64,000 nt of DNA from DATKHR01 sp036557365. GTDB lineage: Bacteria > Acidobacteriota > Vicinamibacteria > Vicinamibacterales > CAVVIG01. How positions within the stretch are numbered: the first letter of the stretch is position 1; each line of letters begins with the position of its first letter. Shown here piece by piece: positions 26,830-35,098 of the stretch. The stretch is taken from NCBI GenBank assembly GCA_036557365.1, contig DATBHR010000098.1, positions 537,505 through 601,504 of the forward strand, given 5' to 3'. The notes under the pieces were generated by a model that saw only the letters and a program-made list of their open reading frames with translations, did not search any database and had not been told where the DNA came from. Made by a program: the position numbers and the translations under genes.

Positions 26830-28521
26830 GTGAAACGCGCACCGTTCCTCGTCGTCGCGGCGCTCGCCGCGGCCTGTTCCACCGAATCGAAACCGCAGCC
26901 GTCCCTTCCGCCGCCGCCACCGCCGCAGCAGGTGCCGCTCGGCCGGCTGCCCGACATCGACACCGCCGCGATCCTGCAGCACACGCGGGTGCTCTCGTCG
27001 GACGAATACGAGGGGCGCGCGCCGGGAACGAAAGGCGAGGAGCTGACGGTCCGCTATCTCGAGGATCAATATAAGAAGGTCGGACTGAAGCCGGGCAACA
27101 CCGACGGCACCTACGTCCAGAAAGTCCCCCTCGTCGGCATCACGCCCACACCCGCGCCGCTCGTCGTCAAGAAAGGATCCGAAACGCACACGCTCAAGTG
27201 GAAAGACGATGTGGTCGCGTGGACGAAGCACGTGGCGCCGAGCGCGAGCATCGAGAACTCGGAGCTCGTGTTCGTCGGCTACGGCGTCGTGGCGCCGGAG
27301 TTCGACTGGGATGATTACAAGGGCGTTGACGTCACGGGCAAGACGCTCGTCATGCTGATCAACGATCCCGCCGTGCCCGATCCGTCGAATCCGGAGCAGC
27401 TCGATCCGAAGGTGTTCGGCGGCAAGGCGATGACGTACTACGGACGCTGGACGTATAAGTACGAAATCGGCAAAGAGAAGGGCGCCGCGGGCGTGCTCAT
27501 CGTGCACGAGACGGGTCCCGCCGGCTACGGCTTCAACGTCGTGCAGGGGAAGACGGGCGAGCAGTTCGACCTCGTGACGCCGGACAAGAACATGTCGCGC
27601 GCCGCCATCGAGGGCTGGATTACGCTCGACAAGGCACAAGAACTCTTCCACGCCGCCGGTCAGGATTTCGACGAGTTGAAGAAGCAGGCCGCGACGCGCG
27701 ACTTCAAGCCCGTCCCGCTCGGGCTCACCGCGAGCATGACGATCAAGAACACGCTCCGGACGATCAATTCGCGCAACGTGATCGCGAAGCTCGAGGGCGC
27801 CGATCCCCGTGTCGCCGACGAGTACGTCGTCTACACCGCGCACTGGGATCACTTCGGCAAGAACGCGGACGGCATCTTTCACGGCGCCGAAGACGATGCG
27901 CTCGGGTGCGCGGCGCTCATCGAGGTCGCGCGCGCGTTCACGAAGCTGACGATTCCACCGAAACGATCGATTCTGTTCCTCGCCGTCACCGCCGAAGAGC
28001 AGGGGCTGCTCGGCTCCGAGTACTACTCGGTGACGCCGATCTACCCGCTGGCGAAGACGCTCGCCGACATCAACATGGACAGCTGGAACGTCCACGGGCG
28101 CACGAAGGACATGACGCTCGTCGGCTACGGCGCGTCCGATCTCGACGACTACGCCGCCTCGGCCGCCGCCGAGCAGGGGCGTGTCGTCCATGCGGATTCG
28201 GAGCCCGAAAAAGGCTTCTACTACCGATCCGATCACTTCAACTTCGCGAAGCAGGGCGTGCCCGCGCTCGATCCCGAGGCCGGCGTGGACTACATCGGCC
28301 AGCCCGCGGACTACGCGACGAAGACGCGAGAGGAGTGGAACAGCGTCCGCTATCACACGCCGAAGGACGTCATCCTTCCGAGCTGGAATATGGATGGCGT
28401 GCGTGAGGATTTGAAAGTGTTGTTCGCGGTTGGCTATCGCGTGGCCCAGGCCGACAAGTTTCCCGAGTGGAAGACGGGGAACGAGTTCAAGGCGAAGCGC
28501 GACGCCATGTTGAAAAAGTGA
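26830..28521 (+). CDS. M28 family aminopeptidase, predicted lipoprotein
   Basis: The GTG start at 26830 gives 563 residues. The N-terminus ends in a lipobox-like LAAAC (Cys18), followed by a proline-rich linker, so the protein is probably lipid-anchored in the envelope. A PA insert is present at about residues 130-290. The peptidase core shows H338/D340 in AHWDHFG, the ligand in AEDDALGCAAL, the catalytic/ligand pair E389/E390 in TAEEQGLLGS, an aspartate in INMDSWNV and a histidine in YRSDHFNFAKQG. It should release N-terminal amino acids from peptides. Compare the second M28-like protein at 33469, which lacks the Glu pair. Confidence 0.9.
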   Translation: MKRAPFLVVAALAAACSTESKPQPSLPPPPPPQQVPLGRLPDIDTAAILQHTRVLSSDEYEGRAPGTKGEELTVRYLEDQYKKVGLKPGNTDGTYVQKVPLVGITPTPAPLVVKKGSETHTLKWKDDVVAWTKHVAPSASIENSELVFVGYGVVAPEFDWDDYKGVDVTGKTLVMLINDPAVPDPSNPEQLDPKVFGGKAMTYYGRWTYKYEIGKEKGAAGVLIVHETGPAGYGFNVVQGKTGEQFDLVTPDKNMSRAAIEGWITLDKAQELFHAAGQDFDELKKQAATRDFKPVPLGLTASMTIKNTLRTINSRNVIAKLEGADPRVADEYVVYTAHWDHFGKNADGIFHGAEDDALGCAALIEVARAFTKLTIPPKRSILFLAVTAEEQGLLGSEYYSVTPIYPLAKTLADINMDSWNVHGRTKDMTLVGYGASDLDDYAASAAAEQGRVVHADSEPEKGFYYRSDHFNFAKQGVPALDPEAGVDYIGQPADYATKTREEWNSVRYHTPKDVILPSWNMDGVREDLKVLFAVGYRVAQADKFPEWKTGNEFKAKRDAMLKK

Positions 28522-28601
28522 GGCACGATCGAGGCACGAATCAGGAAATCGTGGCAACGCTTTGATGCTCGGTCGCAATCACACAGTTCGAGAGGTTTGA
28601 C

Positions 28602-29936
28602 ATGACCACCCAGGCAGCTCCCAAGACGATGAGCGGCGAGGAGATGATCGCGCTGTCGAAGAAGCACACGCTCTTCGAATGGTCGGCGCAGTCGAAAGTC
28701 GATCCGATTCCCGTCGCGCGCGCGAAGGGGATTTACTTCTGGACGCCCGAAGGCAAGCGCTTCATCGACTTCAACAGCCAGCTGATGTGCGTCAACATCG
28801 GTCACGGCGACGAGCGCGTCCTGCGCGCGATTCGCGAGCAGAGCGAAGTGCTCGCCTACGCGAACCCGTTCATGGCGACCGAGGCGCGCGCCCGGCTCGG
28901 CGCGAAGCTCGCGGCGATTACGCCCGGCGACATCGACGTGTTCTTCTTCACCAACGGTGGCGCGGAGGCAAACGAGAACGCGATCAAGCTCGCGCGCCTG
29001 GCGACGGGCCGTCACAAGATTCTGGCGCGATACCGTTCGTATCACGGCGCGACCGCGGGCAGCATCACGCTGACCGGTGATCCGCGCCGTTGGGCGTCGG
29101 AGCCGGGACTACCCGGCGTCGTGCACGTGCTCGATCCGTATCACGGCATCACGCGCGGCTGGGACAGCGCCGAGGAATCGCTGGCGATGCTCGCGGAAGT
29201 CATCCAGCTCGAAGGGCCGCAGACGATTGCGGCGTTCATCCTCGAGTCGGTCACCGGCACCAACGGCGTTTTGATTCCGCCGGACGGCTACATGCAAGGC
29301 GTCCGCGAGCTGTGCGACAAGCACGGCATCCTGATGATCTGCGACGAGGTGATGGCCGGCTTCGGCCGCACCGGCGAGTGGTTCGCCATCGACCACTGGA
29401 AGGTCGTCCCCGACATCATGACGATGGCGAAGGGGCTGACCGCGGCGTATGTGCAGCTCGGCGCCGTCGGCATGCGGCGGCGCATTGCGGATCAGTTCAA
29501 GGACAAGGTATTCTCCGGCGGCCTCACCTACAACAGTCATCCCCTCGCGTGCGCGGCGGCGCTGGCCACGATCGGCGTGTACGAAGAGGACGGTCTCATC
29601 GACAACGCGAAGAAGATGGGCGGGCTGATGGCCGATTTGATGACCGACCTCACGCTGCGGCATCCGTCCGTCGGCGCGGCACGTTCCATCGGACTGTTCG
29701 GGCTCGTCGAGCTCGTGCGCGACCGCGCGAAGCGGACGCCGATGGCGCCGTTCAACGGCACCTCGGACGAGATGGCCGCGCTCGGACGCTTCTTCCGCGA
29801 AGAAGGACTCTACACGTTCGTCAGGTGGAACACGTTCTTCACGAATCCACCGCTCTGCATCACCGAAGCGGAGCTGCGCGAGGCGTTCGCCATCATCGAC
29901 AAGGGACTCGACATCACGGATCGCGCGGTCGGCTGA
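28602..29936 (+). CDS. Class III (omega) aminotransferase
   Basis: The 444-residue protein has all class III features: FFFTNGGAEANENAIKLAR near residue 110, YRSYHGATAG, the PLP-nitrogen aspartate in MICDEVMAGFGRTG, and the Schiff-base lysine K277 in MTMAKGLTAAY. YRSYHG together with GAEANENAIK resembles the taurine/beta-alanine/GABA branch. The amino donor is therefore probably a terminal (omega) amine, but the substrate is not certain. It follows the M28 gene by 80 nt with its own GAGAGG-like ribosome site, and may use amines or beta-amino acids from the peptide route. Confidence 0.87.
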   Translation: MTTQAAPKTMSGEEMIALSKKHTLFEWSAQSKVDPIPVARAKGIYFWTPEGKRFIDFNSQLMCVNIGHGDERVLRAIREQSEVLAYANPFMATEARARLGAKLAAITPGDIDVFFFTNGGAEANENAIKLARLATGRHKILARYRSYHGATAGSITLTGDPRRWASEPGLPGVVHVLDPYHGITRGWDSAEESLAMLAEVIQLEGPQTIAAFILESVTGTNGVLIPPDGYMQGVRELCDKHGILMICDEVMAGFGRTGEWFAIDHWKVVPDIMTMAKGLTAAYVQLGAVGMRRRIADQFKDKVFSGGLTYNSHPLACAAALATIGVYEEDGLIDNAKKMGGLMADLMTDLTLRHPSVGAARSIGLFGLVELVRDRAKRTPMAPFNGTSDEMAALGRFFREEGLYTFVRWNTFFTNPPLCITEAELREAFAIIDKGLDITDRAVG

Positions 29937-29962
29937 TCGACGCGGCTGCACGCTGAGGGAGG

Positions 29963-30994
29963 ATGCGCATGTACGCGACGGTTCGAATGAGTCTGGCGGC
30001 GCTGCTCGCCGCGTGCATCGGCGCTGTCTTCGCGGCGGGTCCAGCCGTGGTGGCTCAAGGGACAGCGGGCGCGGCCGTCGAGCCGCTGCATTTCCATCAC
30101 GTCCACCTGAACTCGACGAATCCGGCGGCCGCCGCGGCGTACTACCCGAAACCGTTCGCGCTGTCGGCGACGAAGACGACGTTCAACGGGTACGAGGCGG
30201 TGAAGACCGGCAACGTCTACCTGCTCTTCACGAAGGTGTCGACGCCGCCGCAGAACGAGCTGACCGGCCCGCAGACGTCGGTCTGGCACTTCGGGTGGAA
30301 CACGCCGAACTCGCGCGAGTACGACGAGAAGTTCCGCAGGATGGGGCTGAAGATCGCGCAGATGTGGGACGCGGCCGACGGCAAGCTGGTGGACATGTCG
30401 AGCGACACGCTGCCGGGCCTGCCGACGCAGGAGCAGATTCTCGAGATGCGCGAGAAGGGCGTGCAGCCGACGCGCCAGGGCGGATTCGGGTACCTGCGCG
30501 GTCCTGACGGCGCGATGATCGAGAACGCGCAGGCCGGAACGGCCGAGCGGTTCAATCACGTACACATGTACCACGAGCATCCGCGCTGCGCGATGGAGTG
30601 GTACGCGACGCATCTCGGCGCGCGGATTCCGCAGGGCCGCGGCGGCGCCGTCGCTCCGCAGGACGCCAACGGTGATTGCCACACCAAGTGGTACTCGCCG
30701 CCGACATGGCCGTCGTTTGCGAAGACCGGTTTTGTCCGCGACCCGGCCGGCGGCGTGCTGCTCGATGACATCTCCATTTCGATTCGTCCGTGGCCGGGCG
30801 GCGGCCTCGTCAGCACGCGCGGGAAGCTGGTGGATCACTGGGCCGTGTCCACGGCCGATCTCGACGCGACCGTCGCGCGCCTGAAGCGCGAGAACGTGAA
30901 GTTCCTCGAAGAGATTCATCCGTGGGGCAGCGCGCGCGCGGCGATGATCGAGGGACCGGATCGGATCGCGATTGAGATCGTGGAAGCGAAGTAG
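29963..30994 (+). CDS. Exported two-domain VOC (glyoxalase/dioxygenase fold) protein
   Basis: The 343-residue protein has a signal peptide (about residues 1-32, ending VVAQG). Two vicinal-oxygen-chelate modules follow. The first begins FHHVHLNSTNP with metal-type His residues, the second ERFNHVHMYHEHP. C-terminal strands include DHWAVSTADLDATVARL and the ligand-like glutamate in IAIEIVEAK. VOC enzymes bind a metal and act as glyoxalases, dioxygenases or epimerases, almost always in the cytoplasm. An exported version is common in some Acidobacteria but has no assigned reaction that I can name. It lies 26 nt after the aminotransferase stop. Confidence 0.8.
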   Translation: MRMYATVRMSLAALLAACIGAVFAAGPAVVAQGTAGAAVEPLHFHHVHLNSTNPAAAAAYYPKPFALSATKTTFNGYEAVKTGNVYLLFTKVSTPPQNELTGPQTSVWHFGWNTPNSREYDEKFRRMGLKIAQMWDAADGKLVDMSSDTLPGLPTQEQILEMREKGVQPTRQGGFGYLRGPDGAMIENAQAGTAERFNHVHMYHEHPRCAMEWYATHLGARIPQGRGGAVAPQDANGDCHTKWYSPPTWPSFAKTGFVRDPAGGVLLDDISISIRPWPGGGLVSTRGKLVDHWAVSTADLDATVARLKRENVKFLEEIHPWGSARAAMIEGPDRIAIEIVEAK

Positions 30995-31684
30995 GTCGGG
31001 TGGGCCAGGCAGGACTGGCAGGCCGGCTGCGGCGAGTGGGTCGGGTAAGACAGGTGAGTCGGGTCGGCCTCATCGGACGGATACGACGGATAGGACCGAT
31101 GGGACGGTAGGAAAGTCCCGCGCTATGCGCGAGTCGGACTGTTAGGCCTGGCTGGCGAAATCCGTATGGAGTGGCCGACCTGAGTTCGTGACCGCGCGAG
31201 AAGACTCGGGGGAGCGAGCGAGGTCACGGACCTCGCGTGATCGGCCCACGCCGGTCCTCGCAGCGCGGTCCGGCCGCGGAATTCGGATTCCGCCAGGTAG
31301 GACTGGCAGGCCGATGAGTCGAGTAGGTCGGGTAAGGCAGGTGGGTCGGCCTCATCAGACGGATAGGGCCGGTGGGACGGACAGGAAAGCCCTGCGCGAC
31401 GCGCGATTCGGACTGTCAGTCGTGGCTGGCGAAATCCGTATGGAGCGGCCGACCTGAGTTCGTGACCGCGCGAGAAGACTCGGGGGAGCGAGCGAGGTCA
31501 CGGACCTCGCGGCGATCGGCCAACGCCGGTCCTCGCAGCGCGGTCCGGCCGCGGAATTCGGATTCCGCCAGGCAGGGCTGCCAGTCCGAATCGCGCGTCG
31601 CGCGGGACTGACAGGACAGATACGACGGATAAGAAAAACGATCGACCTGAGTTCGTAACCGGCGAGAAGACTCGAGGAGTGCAT
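30995..31684. repeat. 690-nt non-coding spacer with a 274-bp tandem repeat upstream of ggt
   Basis: The spacer starts with a GGTCGGGTGGG-type low-complexity stretch. Two long near-identical copies follow at an offset of 274 nt: GCTGGCGAAATCCGTATGGA begins at 31151 and again at 31425. A truncated third copy starting GACCTGAGTTCG lies at 31644 and ends in the ribosome site of ggt. Each full copy contains a perfect 8-bp stem with an ACG loop (31218-31236 and 31492-31510) and a GCGGAATTCGGATTCCGC near-palindrome. I see no gene in it. Confidence 0.85.
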
Positions 31685-33475
31685 ATGACACGAAGGCACG
31701 CGCTGACTGTCGCTGTCGTTTTGGGACTCCTGGCTACGCCGAAGGCCCAGGCGCCTGCTCAACCTCCTGATCGACCGAGCGGCGCGTGGCGTCCGACGAT
31801 CGTCGCGCAGCACGGCATGGTCGCCGCCGGCCATCCGCTCGCGGCGGAAGCCGGCATGCGAATTCTCAAGGCGGGCGGCAATGCCATCGACGCCGCCATC
31901 GCGACGTGGGCAGTCCAGGGCGAAGTCGAGCCGGGCATGACGGGACTCGGCGCCGACATGTTCGTCCTCTACTACGAAGCGAAAACGGGCCAGGTGAAAT
32001 TCATCAACGGCACCGGCTTCGCGCCGCACGCGGCGACGATCGACTTCTACAAATCCAAGGGCGGCATTCCTGATGAAGGGCCGCTGTCGATCTCCGTCCC
32101 CGGCGCCGTTGGCGGCGCGGCGTACGCCGTCCAGAAGTACGGCACGAAGCCGCTCAAGGACGTCCTCGCGCCGGCAATCGAAATCGCTGACGGCGGCTTC
32201 CCGATCACCGACGCGCTCGCGCGCGGACTCGAGAGCAGCCGTGCGAAGCTCGCGAAATTTCCGTCGAGCACGAAAATCTGGTTCAAGGACGGCAAGCCGC
32301 TCCGGATGGGCGACATCGTTCGCAACCCTGACCTCGCGCGGACGCTGCGGACGCTCGGCGAACATGGAGCCGACCCGTTCTATCGCGGCGACATCGCGAA
32401 GAACACCGCGTCGTTTCTCGCCGCGAACGGCGGCATCATCACCGAATCCGATCTGTCGTCGTATCAGCCGTACGAGGACGCGCCGGTCCACGTGAACTAT
32501 CGCGGCGTCGACGTCTACGAGTGCCCGCCGAACTCGCAGGGCTTCGTGATGCTCGAGGCGCTGAACATCCTCGAGGGCTACAAGCTCCACGACATGGGCT
32601 TCAACAGCGCGCCGTACCTGCACGCGATTACCGAAGCGCTCAAGCTGTCGTTCGCCGATCGCAACGCCTACGTCGGCGATCCGAAGTTCGTGCCGGACAT
32701 TCCGATGGCGAGCCTCCTCTCCAAGGAATACGCCTCGGTGCGACGCACCCAGATCAATCCCGACCGCGCCATCGTCGGCGAACCGGCGCCAGGCGACCCG
32801 CGCCGGATGAAGGCGACGACGGCCGCGCAGGCGTACGCGTCGCCGCAGCCGGTGCCGACGGTCGTGAAGCCGTTCGATCCAGACGAAATCCTGAACCTCA
32901 CGACGTATCTCGCGGTGATCGACAAAGACCACAACATGGTGTCGGTGACGTCGAGCCTGTTGAGCGGATTCGGCAGCGGCCTCGTCGTCGAGAAGGGTGG
33001 CTTCTTCCTGAACGACCGGATGCGCTATTTCTACCTGGATCCGAAGGACGTCAACTCGCTGCAGCCGGGCAAGCGCACGCGTCAGACGATCAATCCGGCG
33101 ATGGCGCTCAAGGACGGCAAGCCGTGGATCGCGTTCGGGACTCCCGGCTCAGATACGCAGCCGCAGACGCAGCTGCAGTTCTTTTTGAACGTCGCGGAGT
33201 TCGGCATGAACGTCCAGGACGCACTCGAGCAGCCTGCCGTGATCAGCAACAGCTTCCGCGATTCCTACCAGCCGCACGAGGTCAAAGGCCAGTTGCTCAC
33301 GCCGGCGTTTCTCCCACAGCTTGTGCGCGACCAGCTCGCGGCAAAAGGCCATCGGCTCGACATCCGTGACGTGAAGGGCGTCGGTTCCGTGAAGGCGATC
33401 CTCATCGATCCACGCACCGGCGTGCTCATGGGCGGCGTCAGTCCCACGGGCGACAGCTACGTGATGGCATGGTGA
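31685..33475 (+). CDS. ggt: Gamma-glutamyltransferase, exported
   Basis: ATG 31685 has AGGAG 5 nt upstream and is preferred to GTG 31679. The 596-residue precursor has a signal peptide (TRRHALTVAVVLGLLATPKA). The family body contains HPLAAEAGMRILKAGGNAIDA and the nucleophile Thr406 at the start of TTYLAVIDKDHN, where autocleavage should divide large and small subunits. It then has GFFLNDRM and a C-terminal GVLMGGVSPTGDS. It should hydrolyse or transfer gamma-glutamyl groups of glutathione and similar peptides in the periplasm. The stop overlaps the start of the next gene, so it heads a three-gene run with an M28-like protein and a CocE hydrolase. Its upstream region carries the 274-bp repeats. 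Confidence 0.9.
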   Translation: MTRRHALTVAVVLGLLATPKAQAPAQPPDRPSGAWRPTIVAQHGMVAAGHPLAAEAGMRILKAGGNAIDAAIATWAVQGEVEPGMTGLGADMFVLYYEAKTGQVKFINGTGFAPHAATIDFYKSKGGIPDEGPLSISVPGAVGGAAYAVQKYGTKPLKDVLAPAIEIADGGFPITDALARGLESSRAKLAKFPSSTKIWFKDGKPLRMGDIVRNPDLARTLRTLGEHGADPFYRGDIAKNTASFLAANGGIITESDLSSYQPYEDAPVHVNYRGVDVYECPPNSQGFVMLEALNILEGYKLHDMGFNSAPYLHAITEALKLSFADRNAYVGDPKFVPDIPMASLLSKEYASVRRTQINPDRAIVGEPAPGDPRRMKATTAAQAYASPQPVPTVVKPFDPDEILNLTTYLAVIDKDHNMVSVTSSLLSGFGSGLVVEKGGFFLNDRMRYFYLDPKDVNSLQPGKRTRQTINPAMALKDGKPWIAFGTPGSDTQPQTQLQFFLNVAEFGMNVQDALEQPAVISNSFRDSYQPHEVKGQLLTPAFLPQLVRDQLAAKGHRLDIRDVKGVGSVKAILIDPRTGVLMGGVSPTGDSYVMAW

Positions 33476-35088
33476 ACAGAATAAGGTATCGCACCGCCTC
33501 GGCCGGGGCCGTGATGCTCGTTCTCTTGGTTGGTGCATCGACGGCCGCAGAGCGCACGGCGTGGTTCGGCGTCGCGGTTCCGGCGGCCGCAAACGATCCG
33601 CGCAAGCCGATCATGAAGTACGACGATGTGTTCGGAGCGCTGCCGACGGCGTTCGTGCATCGGAACGGACGGCATGACGAGCTGCTCGACGGCGCGGCGC
33701 TCAAGGCCGATCAGAAGAAGATCGTCGGCTTCTCGCTCGAGAGCCTCGCGGCGGGCGACAAGGTGTGGGGACGCCGCGCCTCGACGCCGTCGTTCATGCA
33801 CACCATCGAATGGACGGTCGAGCAGATGAAAGCGGCCGGCCTCGAGGACGCGAAGGTCGAGGCGTTCGCCGTGACGGGATCGATGTGGGTGCCGACGTCG
33901 TGGCGTGTGCAGCTCGTCGGCGACGCCGCGTTCGGCGCCGGCAGCGAGAACGTGACGCTGCAGTCGGCGTTTCCGCAGCCGGGCGGCGCGACGGCTGGCG
34001 GCGCCGCGCTCGTCGCACCGGTGGTGTACGTCGGCCACGGCACGGATGCCGATCTCGCCGGCCGCGATCTCAAAGGCAAGATCGCCGTCGTCCGCGTTCG
34101 TCCCGAGCCGTCGCTCTTCGGCGCGGGCGAGCAGGGAGTCGCAGCGAAACTCGTCGAACAGGGCGCGGTCGGCGTCGTCAACGCGGTCGAAGCACCGGGC
34201 AATGCGTTCTACGTCGACACACGCTTTGCCTGCAGCAAGGCGCCGTGCTTCATCGTCGGCGGCGAGGACGCGTGGTTCCTGCAGCAGGTCATCGGGAAGG
34301 CGGCCGCAGCGGGTGTGCTCGATCGCGTGAAGGTGAGCCTGAGTCTCGCGTCGGAAGAGCAGAGCGGGCTGACCTCGGCGAACGGCGTCGCCACCATCCC
34401 CGGCAAATCGCCGAAGCGCATCATCGTCAACGCGCATGCGGACGGGTACTTCCAGGGCGCTGACGACAACGCAAGCGGTCTCGCGGTCCTGATCGGCCTC
34501 GCGAAGTACTTCGCGAAGCAGCCGACGCCGGCGCACACGCTGATGTTCGTCGCCAGCGGCGGACATCACGGACCCGGCAACGGTCCGACGGCGCTCGTCG
34601 CCGCGCATCCCGAGCTGAAGGAGCAGGCGATCGTCGCGATCAACCTCGAACACGTCGCGTACCTCGACGTCGTGCGCGGCAAGACCCGCGCGACGAACAA
34701 CATCGGCATGACGTGGGAGACGAGCGTGACGGAGAGCGCGAAGGCGGTCGGCGTGACGAACGAATCGCCGTTTCTCATCGATCTCTGGAAGCAGGCCTCG
34801 CGCTGCTATGGCGTTGCGACGTATCAATCGGCACGCACGACCGTGTCGGGCGACCTCGGCGGCTATCGCTCGCTCGGAATTCCGATGACGCAGATGATTC
34901 AGTCGGGCACGTTCTATCATTCGTCCGGCGACGTGTACGAGTCGGTGCCGGCGGAAGGGATCGAGCGGGCCGCACGTTTTCACGCGTTTCTGATCGAGCA
35001 CATCGACCGCGCGCCGGAGTCGGCGATCGCGGCCGGAAAAGGGACGCCGTACACGCCGATGCCGGCCGATTGCGGCACCACCCACTGA
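33469..35088 (+). CDS. M28-like exported protein lacking the catalytic Glu pair
   Basis: The start (ATG 33469, or GTG 33472) overlaps the ggt stop. The 539-residue product has a signal peptide (ending GASTAAE). A PA-like insert with VVYVGHGTDADLAGRDLKGK follows, then an M28 core with H323/D325 in NAHADGYFQG and the metal-type aspartate in GADDNASGLAVL. Where M28 enzymes have an EE pair (AEEQGLLGS in the neighbour at 26830), this protein has ASGGHHGPGNG (residues 362-372). The catalytic base and a zinc ligand are therefore missing or replaced by two histidines. It may be an inactive or repurposed peptidase homologue. Confidence 0.82.
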   Translation: MVNRIRYRTASAGAVMLVLLVGASTAAERTAWFGVAVPAAANDPRKPIMKYDDVFGALPTAFVHRNGRHDELLDGAALKADQKKIVGFSLESLAAGDKVWGRRASTPSFMHTIEWTVEQMKAAGLEDAKVEAFAVTGSMWVPTSWRVQLVGDAAFGAGSENVTLQSAFPQPGGATAGGAALVAPVVYVGHGTDADLAGRDLKGKIAVVRVRPEPSLFGAGEQGVAAKLVEQGAVGVVNAVEAPGNAFYVDTRFACSKAPCFIVGGEDAWFLQQVIGKAAAAGVLDRVKVSLSLASEEQSGLTSANGVATIPGKSPKRIIVNAHADGYFQGADDNASGLAVLIGLAKYFAKQPTPAHTLMFVASGGHHGPGNGPTALVAAHPELKEQAIVAINLEHVAYLDVVRGKTRATNNIGMTWETSVTESAKAVGVTNESPFLIDLWKQASRCYGVATYQSARTTVSGDLGGYRSLGIPMTQMIQSGTFYHSSGDVYESVPAEGIERAARFHAFLIEHIDRAPESAIAAGKGTPYTPMPADCGTTH

Positions 35089-35098
35089 GGCCTGCCGT

